A stretch of 64,000 nucleotides of DNA, from contig JAPLFH010000009.1 in assembly GCA_026390815.1 (NCBI GenBank), positions 95,808 through 159,807 on the forward strand, written 5' to 3'. The notes beneath the pieces are model-generated. The model was not told the origin of the DNA. It saw nothing but the letters and a program-made list of their open reading frames with translations, and did no database searches. Positions 58,017-64,000 of this stretch are shown in pieces (position 1 is the first letter of the stretch; each line of letters begins with the position of its first letter). A program made the position numbers and the translations under genes. This stretch comes from Ignavibacteriales bacterium. GTDB taxonomy: Bacteria; Bacteroidota; Ignavibacteria; Ignavibacteriales; SURF-24.

Positions 58017-58886
58017 ATGGAATATTTAATCCAGCGTATGCTCGAAAATATGCAGCTCTTCGGGTTATCCGCTCGTACTCAGGAAACTTATATATATCGC
58101 ATAAGGAAATTATTTCAATACTTCAACAAACCACCGGACCAAATTTCCAATGAAGAATTAAGAAATTATTTTCTTTATCTGAAGAATGAAAAAAAATATT
58201 CAAGGAATACTCAAACTATAGCTCTTTGCTCATTGAAGTTCTTCTATGAAAGAACACTGAATAAAAGTTTTGATGTATTCAACATAATCCGTTTACCAAA
58301 AGAAAGCAAACTACCGGTTGTACTTACAAGAGAAGAAGTAAAAAAAATATTAAAAAATATACGGGTATTACGCCACAGAGTTTGTCTTACTCTAATCTAT
58401 TCCTGCGGACTTAGGCTGAAAGAAGCTATCGGCTTAAGAGTAAATCAGGTAGACAGTAAAAGGATGTTGCTTCATATACAACAGGCAAAGGGGAGAGTTG
58501 ACAGATACGTGCCTCTGCCGGAAACAACCCTCATATTATTAAGATCCCATTATAAAACTCACAAAAATCCTATCCTCGTATTTCCCGCTCCGGGACGTGG
58601 CGGAATCCACGAATCTACTTCAACAGAACCACTGCCGGACAGCAGTATTCAAACTGTCTTTAAGAAATCCCTTAGAGAAGTTGGAATAATTAAGGATGCT
58701 CATGTTCATACTTTAAGGCATTCATACGCAACGCATCTTTTAGAAGCCGGTACCGATATTAGAATTATTCAGGATTATCTTGGGCATAAATCAATAAGAA
58801 CTACAATGATTTACACTCAGCTTACTCCTCTTATTAGAAATAATGTTTATAAACGAATCAATTCTCTTATGAGCGGTCTCATATAG
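58017..58886 (+). CDS. Tyrosine recombinase of the IS91-associated type
   Basis: The 289-residue protein has an N-terminal SAM-like core-binding domain (about 1-85, 'LSARTQETYIYRIRKLFQYFNKPPDQISNEELRNYFLYL') and a catalytic domain with Arg133, Lys158, His231, Arg234, His257 and Tyr266 ('HTLRHSYATHLL', 'LGHKSIRTTMIYTQL'). It lacks the insertion between the second patch and the HxLRH box that marks integron integrases (after LPETTLILLRSHYK it runs straight to NPILVFP). An HUH transposase of IS91 type follows after 21 bp, so it is the accessory recombinase known from some IS91 relatives. GGAGG lies 9 bp upstream. Confidence 0.9.
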   Translation: MEYLIQRMLENMQLFGLSARTQETYIYRIRKLFQYFNKPPDQISNEELRNYFLYLKNEKKYSRNTQTIALCSLKFFYERTLNKSFDVFNIIRLPKESKLPVVLTREEVKKILKNIRVLRHRVCLTLIYSCGLRLKEAIGLRVNQVDSKRMLLHIQQAKGRVDRYVPLPETTLILLRSHYKTHKNPILVFPAPGRGGIHESTSTEPLPDSSIQTVFKKSLREVGIIKDAHVHTLRHSYATHLLEAGTDIRIIQDYLGHKSIRTTMIYTQLTPLIRNNVYKRINSLMSGLI

Positions 58887-58907
58887 CCGTATAATGATAT
58901 AGCCACA

Positions 58908-60026
58908 ATGGTAGAATTGTCGGAAATATTCAGAAATTATTCTAATTCATATTTAGGCAGGTACTCAGATCATATCCTTCCTTCGCATAGAAAAGCAATA
59001 GCCGATATTATTAAATGCCGTTCTCCGGTTATGGGTGGTAAGGTTTATTTATGTGATGAATGTAAAGAATATCATTATAGTTATTACTCATGCGGTAACC
59101 GTAACTGCAATAAGTGCCAGAATGATCTTGCCGATAAATGGTTTGAAAAAAACAGTGAGCTGTTATTACCTGCTAATTACTTTATGATCACTTTCACTCT
59201 TCCCGGTCTTTTAAGAAAGCTGGCTCGAAGCAATCAAAAACTGTTTTATAATCTGTTATTTTCCTGTTCATCAAAAACAATTTATAAATTATCTCTGGAT
59301 TATATTGGCGGTTTGCCTGGTATGATTGGCATTATTCATACGTGGGCAAGGAATTTAGCTTACCATCCTCACGTACATTATATCGTTACCGGCGGAGGAT
59401 TATTAAATGATAAAAGCAGGTGGGTTAAATCAAGCGGCAAATTTTTATTTCCGGTAAAGGCACTTTCAATTATCTTCAAAGCAAAATTCCGCGATGAACT
59501 TAAAAAAGCGAATCCATTATTATTCTATCAAGTCCCTTCAAAAGTATGGAGGGACGATTGGGTTGTTAACTCTATTCCTGTAGGTACAGGCAATGCCGCA
59601 TTAAAATATCTTGCTCCATATGTTTTTCGTCCTGCCATTAGTAACAACAGAATATTAAAACTTGAAAACGGTAAGGTTACTTTTAAGTACAAGGAGTCTA
59701 AAACTAAATTATGGAAAACAATCACTTTACTCGCAGAAGAATTTATGCGTTGTTATCTCCAGCATGTATTACCTAAGAGTTTTGTTAAAGTACGTTACTA
59801 TGGCTTATTTGCTTCCAAAAATAAAATGATGCTTCATAAAGCCAATAATATTTTATCCGGTAATTCAGTAAAAACTAAAATTAAATGCGAACCTAAAAAA
59901 ACAAAATCATTTAAATGTCCGGTTTGCGGAAAGGATATGACATTATTTATGATAATCCCAAGAGGAACATCGTATAGTAATAAAGCTCCGCCGGTTTATC
60001 CGTCTGCTGGTATTATGGTTTTATAA
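58908..60026 (+). CDS. IS91-family HUH transposase (Y2)
   Basis: The 372-residue protein has an N-terminal zinc-binding domain ('CDECKEYHYSYYSCGNRNCNKCQN'), the HUH motif HPHVHYIVTGGG (about 151-162), the two-tyrosine motif YLAPY (about 237-241; 'NAALKYLAPYVFRP') and a C-terminal CxxC ('FKCPVCGKDM'). It would nick DNA at the terminal sequence and transpose by rolling circle. Length is typical. It appears intact, so the unit may still be mobile. Confidence 0.92.
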   Translation: MVELSEIFRNYSNSYLGRYSDHILPSHRKAIADIIKCRSPVMGGKVYLCDECKEYHYSYYSCGNRNCNKCQNDLADKWFEKNSELLLPANYFMITFTLPGLLRKLARSNQKLFYNLLFSCSSKTIYKLSLDYIGGLPGMIGIIHTWARNLAYHPHVHYIVTGGGLLNDKSRWVKSSGKFLFPVKALSIIFKAKFRDELKKANPLLFYQVPSKVWRDDWVVNSIPVGTGNAALKYLAPYVFRPAISNNRILKLENGKVTFKYKESKTKLWKTITLLAEEFMRCYLQHVLPKSFVKVRYYGLFASKNKMMLHKANNILSGNSVKTKIKCEPKKTKSFKCPVCGKDMTLFMIIPRGTSYSNKAPPVYPSAGIMVL

Positions 60027-60338
60027 TGTTTATGCCAAAAGCTATTATTTGTGGCAAATGAAATCTTATACTCTTATCTTTATTACATTACTGGAAAGGG
60101 AAATATGAATTGTAGAAATGATTGCCTGAATTCAAAAAAAAGTATCACCACAGATTGAAAACTCAATCTTACTATACTAAACGAACACCATCCCATTAAA
60201 AATAATTTATCCAAATTACAAATAGTCCCATAAGTCGCTTTACGCCTGCCCACCGAAACGTAGTGCAGGAGGGGCTTAGCCCAACACCGGATTAAAACTC
60301 GGCAAGCTTCGTTTTAATCCTTTATAACGTTATATTTT
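60027..60338. other. Non-coding tail of the IS91-like unit
   Basis: About 310 bp with several dyads: CCTGC..GCAGG near 60246-60270, GGGCTTAGCCC (60272-60282) and GGATTAAAAC / GTTTTAATCC (60289-60320). Such dyads are typical of IS91 end (oriIS) regions. No gene is seen. Confidence 0.5.
60323..60334. repeat. 12-bp palindrome at the array junction
   Basis: TATAACGTTATA is a perfect 12-bp palindrome made of an AAC-type box directly touching a GTT-type box, i.e. a site with no interior. Its right half GTTATATTTTTT pairs with AAAAAACATAAC before site A13 (11 of 12), marking the SIR2 cassette ends. Confidence 0.6.
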
Positions 60339-61838
60339 TTAACTATATGGTTTCTTAAATTTTTTAGGCATCATCGTAATCATTGAATCCATAATCTTCT
60401 TCCCGACATTTTTGCTAATAAATAAATCTTTCGTTCTATCCGCATAATTCAACGGATTTTCATATGTTGTTTTTTCTCGTTGGTAAGCGTAATTAAACTG
60501 TTCTTCAATATATGTTCTAATTTCTGTTGGTAATTCACTACGAGAAGGGAAATGAATGCTTATATAGTTAACAAAATGATAAAAATATTCATTAAGTGGT
60601 TTACCCCATTCACGCAAATATTCAATTGCCATAGCTGCGGCAATAATATTTACATTTTCATCTAGTCCTTTTAAGGTTGGACGATAACTGCGCATAGTGT
60701 GGTTATTTTCTTTAGAATAAATAGAAATCGCAAAAGCACAAGCCAAGCAATCAAGTTGAAATTGTATATTCCTTAAATGCAAATTAAATAATGCTCCAGA
60801 TACATCTGACAAATGTTCATCGGAAGTTAAGCGTTTGCATATAGTTTTAAAATATTCTGCAACTTGATGTTCATTTGTTTCTTGAATATGCCTTCCATCA
60901 AAAGTGTGTCTAAAAGCGTTTATTGCAATATTAACAGGTTCATTATTAATTGTGTTGTTAAGTGCATCAATCTCAACTTTTGATACAAAAGAAAGACTAT
61001 TAGGGAAATGCGGTCTGAATAAATCTTCTAGTTCATTTTCCCCTTTTAACTTCATTACATTGGAAGCTAATTCAGAAAGAAACATAGTAAACGAATTTTC
61101 ATAATCATATTTGTTTTCAAATTCTTCAACACAGTTTATTGGGATAATTCCGTATTCTTCTTTCAATATTTTTTCAAAATCTTTATTGGGTTCATATTGT
61201 ATCAAATAACTTTTAGGAAGTTGCCCACTAAAGATTTCTAATAATTCCTTAAACAATAGTTGAATATTAGGGTCACGAAAAGAATACCCTACAAAAACAA
61301 TTGATTTTGATAAGACATCACTTTTTAACCTAATGTCAAGGGGATTACTTGGATTCTTGATCCTACTACTATAATCAGTATTTGTAAAAACTACTGTATC
61401 TGGTTCCTTTGAATCCCCGTGAAATTTATAATAGTTAGGGAAAGAAGGAGTTAAATTAGCAATCCCATTAATGTCATAAATAATATTAATTGGTCTTCCA
61501 TATTTCTCATAACATTTCTCTAAAACATTGTCTTGGTTGGTTGAATAAATTGATGGAATATCTAGACTCATAATGTGAACATAAATCTCACCTTTTTCAT
61601 CATCGAATTTATCAATTATAAGTTTTTTGTTAAGAAATTCGCACAAAGTATTTTTGCCATATTTATTTACGTATTCTTCAGCAACTTGTAAATGATTTGA
61701 TGAAGTAGAAGATGTTTTATATATCATTTCATCACGTATCTTATCCCAATCAACTGATAAATGCTTAAATGAGCAACCAGCACCTAAAAACGGGACTACT
61801 TTATGTTGAGCTATTAAATCTGATATTTCTTTTAACAT
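60339..61838 (-). CDS. SIR2-like domain protein (candidate defence gene, cassette gene)
   Basis: The 499-residue protein has an N-terminal SIR2-like NAD-binding domain: 'VVPFLGAGCS' (about 14-23), 'IPSIYSTNQDNVLEKCY' (about 93-109), 'KFHGDSKEP' and 'IVFVGYSFRDPNIQLL' (about 181-196). The C-terminal half (about 270-499) is helical and has no recognised domain. SIR2_2-type proteins are NADases in anti-phage systems (Thoeris ThsA, DSR), where a second domain senses infection; the C-terminal part could be that sensor. It is a single-gene cassette bounded by GTTATATTTTTT and AAAAAACATAAC. Defence role is inference. Confidence 0.75.
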   Translation of the reverse strand: MLKEISDLIAQHKVVPFLGAGCSFKHLSVDWDKIRDEMIYKTSSTSSNHLQVAEEYVNKYGKNTLCEFLNKKLIIDKFDDEKGEIYVHIMSLDIPSIYSTNQDNVLEKCYEKYGRPINIIYDINGIANLTPSFPNYYKFHGDSKEPDTVVFTNTDYSSRIKNPSNPLDIRLKSDVLSKSIVFVGYSFRDPNIQLLFKELLEIFSGQLPKSYLIQYEPNKDFEKILKEEYGIIPINCVEEFENKYDYENSFTMFLSELASNVMKLKGENELEDLFRPHFPNSLSFVSKVEIDALNNTINNEPVNIAINAFRHTFDGRHIQETNEHQVAEYFKTICKRLTSDEHLSDVSGALFNLHLRNIQFQLDCLACAFAISIYSKENNHTMRSYRPTLKGLDENVNIIAAAMAIEYLREWGKPLNEYFYHFVNYISIHFPSRSELPTEIRTYIEEQFNYAYQREKTTYENPLNYADRTKDLFISKNVGKKIMDSMITMMPKKFKKPYS

Positions 61839-61864
61839 AAACTCTCTACTCTTTTTTCAAAAAA

Positions 61865-62090
61865 ACATAACGGCGTTGCCGATAAGCGGCGCCCCAGAAC
61901 AGCGATGCCACTTTAAAAACAACTGCCGTTAATTTAGCAAACTGTGCTTAACTTTAATCGTAAGCGCAGTTTGCAACAATGTTATTTAATAGAACTACCT
62001 TTAACAAGTTAGCCAAAACGTAACGACTAACACCAAAATTTATAAAATGCCTAATGCGAAAACGGCGTCCGCTTGATTGGCTTGTTAGTT
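61865..62090. repeat. attC-like site A13 with an inserted hairpin
   Basis: Starts ACATAAC (61865-61871), then GGCGTTGCCGATAAGCGGCG, CCCAGAACAGCGATGCC, TAGAACTACC, AAATGCCTAATGCG, CTTGATTGGCTTG and GTTAGTT (62084-62090). It is 226 bp instead of about 188 because of an inserted hairpin, GCAAACTGTGCTTA (61937-61950) / TAAGCGCAGTTTGC (61961-61974). Confidence 0.8.
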
Positions 62091-62096
62091 TGCGTC

Positions 62097-63635
62097 TTAG
62101 TTTTTATTAATACCAAGTACCCATTCAGTTGAAAATCCTTTATCGGCATACAACTTTTTAGTATAATCAGCTTTTTTATTTCCAAGAACAACATCAATGT
62201 TTGTATCTCTTTCAAGCCATATTTTATTGTTAAACATTTTTTCAACAAATAATTCTATAACATTCCATTTTTCATTCGGAATGTTTCTAAAAAATATTTG
62301 TTTTGATTCATCAGGTCTGACTAAGTCTAATTTATTAAAGACGATATCCCTTAACATTGGGAACCATACCATAATTGCACCGGGTCTAAATATTCGTTCA
62401 GCTTTTTTATGCTCTTCATCAGATGCGTTTGGATTCCATTTATTAATTAGAATTTTATCTGCAAGAATATTCAGAAGCCTAATATTATTTTCTATTTCTT
62501 GATTTCTAAAATCTTCTTTAGAGTCGATTTCAACATCCAGAGGCGGGGAAGTCAAAAAATATCTAAAATAATATTTATTCATAGAATCCCAACTTATTGC
62601 ATATTGTTTACCAGTTTTATTCTCCGGAGCAATAAATTGAGAAAATTTATTTTCTTCATTCGATAAAATTGATGTTATTAAAAATGCTTGAATTTGTTTA
62701 TCAGGTTTTTCGTCTGACTTGTCATCCGCGTATTTTATAAAATGACAGAATCCTTTTTCTGATTTCTTGTCTGCGGTTTCAATATATTTTTGCCAATTTG
62801 CACCATATAATTGAGCGAGTTTATCAGCTAATATTGAAGAATAGAAACGGAGTTGTTTCAATTTATCGTGTGCAACTAAATTAGTTCTCATCAACCAAGT
62901 TACTTCGGGTTCTATATAAATTTTCACTTCAATTCTTTCAGCTCCAGCCCAGATTTTTGCGGCTGCTTTATGCTGTCCATCAAAAATTAAAACTGATGAA
63001 TCCCCATTAAGTCTACCGATTGAAGGTTGAAGTTGAGTATTTACTCTCAAGTGTCTATAAAGATTCCATAAATGTTCTTTCATTATTGGACGTGGTTGAA
63101 GTTCAAGTTCTGATTCTTCTTTACCATCATTTAATATATTTCTAACCGGAATCATTGCATAAAAATAATTCATCCCACTTATTGGGCATTTAAAAACTCG
63201 ATATGTTTCCTTCATAGGAAGTTTTAATTTGTCCTTATCATTGAATATTTTCAAATCAACTGATTCTTTGGTAGAATCAAAATCATATAATACAGGGAAT
63301 CCATAATTATCATTCAACTTTACACTTAGAATTTCATTCAATTTTAGTTGCTCACCTTTGTCATCTTTTGCTTCAAATAATTTATCCATTTCAAGTTTAT
63401 CCCGGTATTCGGACAACGACATATCTTTCTTAGCAAGATTATGTTTTCTGCAAACTGGGGCAATATTATCTGGGGAGTTATCTTCTGTCTTGACAAATGG
63501 AATTATATGGTCATATTGGATTTCTTTTTCATCTAGGATTGGCTCGTTGTCAATAAAACATTTCACATAACCTTTTTTATCTCGATAAGCATTTTTTACT
63601 TTTTCTTTTTCTGAATCTGTTATCTGTCTTTTCAT
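62097..63635 (-). CDS. HNH nuclease fused to a DGQHR/ParB-like domain (candidate defence gene)
   Basis: The 512-residue protein has an N-terminal HNH motif ('EIQYDHIIPFVKTEDNSPDNIAPVCRKHNLAKKD'; His43, Asn57, His65) and, in the middle, 'VLIFDGQHKAAAKIWAGAERIEVKIYIEP' (Asp219-His222), a DGQHR-like motif of ParB/DndB-type nuclease-superfamily proteins; the usual Arg is Lys. The last 250 residues are unassigned. Such DGQHR proteins occur in DNA-modification and defence loci, so a nuclease-based defence protein is likely but not shown. GAGGT precedes the ATG (63635). It is a single-gene cassette with a perfectly complementary end pair (GTTAGTTTGC / GCAAACTAAC). Confidence 0.7.
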   Translation of the reverse strand: MKRQITDSEKEKVKNAYRDKKGYVKCFIDNEPILDEKEIQYDHIIPFVKTEDNSPDNIAPVCRKHNLAKKDMSLSEYRDKLEMDKLFEAKDDKGEQLKLNEILSVKLNDNYGFPVLYDFDSTKESVDLKIFNDKDKLKLPMKETYRVFKCPISGMNYFYAMIPVRNILNDGKEESELELQPRPIMKEHLWNLYRHLRVNTQLQPSIGRLNGDSSVLIFDGQHKAAAKIWAGAERIEVKIYIEPEVTWLMRTNLVAHDKLKQLRFYSSILADKLAQLYGANWQKYIETADKKSEKGFCHFIKYADDKSDEKPDKQIQAFLITSILSNEENKFSQFIAPENKTGKQYAISWDSMNKYYFRYFLTSPPLDVEIDSKEDFRNQEIENNIRLLNILADKILINKWNPNASDEEHKKAERIFRPGAIMVWFPMLRDIVFNKLDLVRPDESKQIFFRNIPNEKWNVIELFVEKMFNNKIWLERDTNIDVVLGNKKADYTKKLYADKGFSTEWVLGINKN

Positions 63636-63659
63636 AATACCTCGATATTTTATTTAGCA

Positions 63660-63848
63660 AACTAACGACGTTGCGGGTAAGCTGTCCGCCCTGCACAACA
63701 ATGCCGCTTTTATTAAACAATTTATTAATTAGAACAAACCTTCATTTACAAACTACACCGAACAAGAATGCTTGCACGGTAGAACCAACATTTCAATTAC
63801 TCATATTCCGCGAGCGTACTCGCGGTCAGCTTGACCCGCTGGTTAGGC
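63660..63848. repeat. attC-like site A14
   Basis: Starts AACTAAC (63660-63666) and ends GTTAGGC (63842-63848), a perfect GTTRRRY box. Interior: GACGTTGCGGGTAAGC, CAACAATGCCGC, TAGAACAAACC and a perfect hairpin CCGCGAG-CGTA-CTCGCGG (63808-63825). About 189 bp. Confidence 0.75.
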
Positions 63849-63904
63849 TTTATTATTTAATTAATAACTCACCTTACGCAACCCGATGCGTATAGTTATA
63901 TTTT

Positions 63905-64000
63905 TTAGAATTTCATAGCGAAAGAAACTTTGAGATTTTCCAGTTGATTAAAAGCTGCACGATTTGCAGTAAGATACAATTTAGCTCGCAATGCTGTTGG
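63905..64000 (-). CDS. C-terminal end of an outer-membrane-type protein (runs off the window)
   Basis: The last 31 codons read 'PTALRAKLYLTANRAAFNQ', 'LENLKVSFAMKF' and stop at TAA (63905-63907). The terminal strand with a final Phe (SFAMKF) is typical of beta-barrel outer-membrane proteins. Its stop lies 57 bp from the right box of site A14, so it may be the next cassette in array order, or the gene beside the integration end. The family cannot be told. Confidence 0.4.
   Translation of the reverse strand, partial: PTALRAKLYLTANRAAFNQLENLKVSFAMKF

Larger units (their letters stand above)
57889..60328 (+). mobile_element. IS91-like unit with an extra tyrosine recombinase
   Basis: The unit encodes a tyrosine recombinase and a Y2 HUH transposase on the plus strand, opposite to the surrounding cassettes. 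Its left edge is GAAC (57889-57892) followed by hairpin GCCGC-AAA-GCGGC (57896-57908); near its right edge lies GGATTAAAAC / GTTTTAATCC (60289-60298, 60311-60320). IS91-family elements target GAAC/CAAG without target duplication, which fits the left junction. It lies between the last cassette base (GG-CTGGTT, 57888) and the next block start (GTTATAT, 60329). Exact ends are inferred. Confidence 0.65.
47200..63848. mobile_element. Integron-like gene cassette array (CALIN-type), no integron integrase seen
   Basis: Between 47.2 and 63.9 kb about 12-14 related elements separate small unrelated genes, mostly one or two per interval and mostly on the minus strand. Each intact element begins near xTAAC and ends with GTTRx, shares internal blocks (CCCAGAACA, AGAACTAC, AAATGCC..GCG, CTTGATTGGCTGG) and can fold on itself with unpaired bases, as attC sites do. 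The ends of each gene block are complementary to each other (e.g. 56984-56994 with 57704-57714). This is the layout of a cassette array. Element length (165-230 bp) exceeds the typical attC maximum of about 150 bp, and no IntI gene is present, so the call stays an inference. Confidence 0.65.

Noticed and set aside
58017..58886. Tyrosine recombinase as an integron integrase (IntI)
   Set aside because: It lacks the IntI-specific segment before the HxLRH box, is paired with an IS91-type transposase, and lies on the opposite strand at a cassette junction.
62051..62248. Extra ORF antisense and overlapping at the HNH gene end
   Set aside because: It is a shadow of the HNH gene and of site A13, with no start signal or recognisable motif.
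47200..63848. CRISPR array
   Set aside because: Repeats are long (165-230 bp), differ in sequence, and are separated by genes of 0.3-1.9 kb, not by uniform 30-40 bp spacers; there are no cas genes.

Overview
The window is AT-rich chromosomal DNA that looks like a member of the Ignavibacteria / Bacteroidota-Chlorobi group. Three secreted proteins end in a type IX secretion (T9SS) sorting domain with the YPNPFNP signature, there is a multihaem cytochrome locus, the house-keeping genes are of Bacteroidota/Chlorobi type, and ThyX is used for thymidylate. This is inferred from protein character; no database search was run.

Region 1 (1-7.9 kb, minus strand): a TolC / periplasmic adaptor / MacB-like permease export operon, a sensor histidine kinase, and a pentahaem cytochrome c next to an outer-membrane barrel with its own haem motif, which together suggest an outer-membrane redox module. 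Region 2 (8-17.5 kb): a MORN/TonB-C protein, tRNA-Ala(GGC) with a 36-bp duplication of its 3' end, a B12-binding radical SAM protein, an ECF sigma factor, an S24-fold regulator without its catalytic serine, a MATE pump relic, a SpoIID/LytB lipoprotein, Maf, a flippase-like membrane protein and isocitrate dehydrogenase. Region 3 (17.8-45.9 kb, mostly plus strand): two tandem LamG-like secreted paralogues, a nuclease/phosphatase-fold protein, YtxH, an EF-G-like GTPase, a HIT protein, glycerate kinase, ThyX, a two-component-type beta-propeller kinase, DHFR, MutL, a B12 acyl-CoA mutase large subunit, a UbiA-type prenyltransferase, two envelope proteins, Tgt-YajC-RibBA, agmatinase, a trypsin-like lipoprotein and a PAS-nucleotide cyclase.

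Region 4 (about 47.2-63.9 kb) is the unusual part. It is an array of small unrelated genes, nearly all on the minus strand: DUF4395, an ICMT/NnrU-like methyltransferase, a RibD-C reductase, a SAM methyltransferase, three toxin-antitoxin modules, a SIR2-like protein and an HNH-DGQHK protein. They are separated by about a dozen related elements, mostly 165-230 bp, that begin with a YAAC-type box and end with GTT-type box. Each gene block is bounded by its own pair of complementary ends (for example GTTAGTTTGC at the start and GCAAACTAAC at the end), which is what integron gene cassettes show (1R box and own R'' box). I read it as an integron-like cassette array (CALIN type) with unusually long attC-like sites. 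No integron integrase is in the window. The only tyrosine recombinase (58.0 kb) lacks the IntI-specific segment and is paired with an IS91-type HUH transposase; that unit sits exactly at a cassette junction. Several cassettes are decaying (PIN toxin frameshift, half site, truncated membrane gene), and the cysteine-synthase gene at the left edge is frameshifted.
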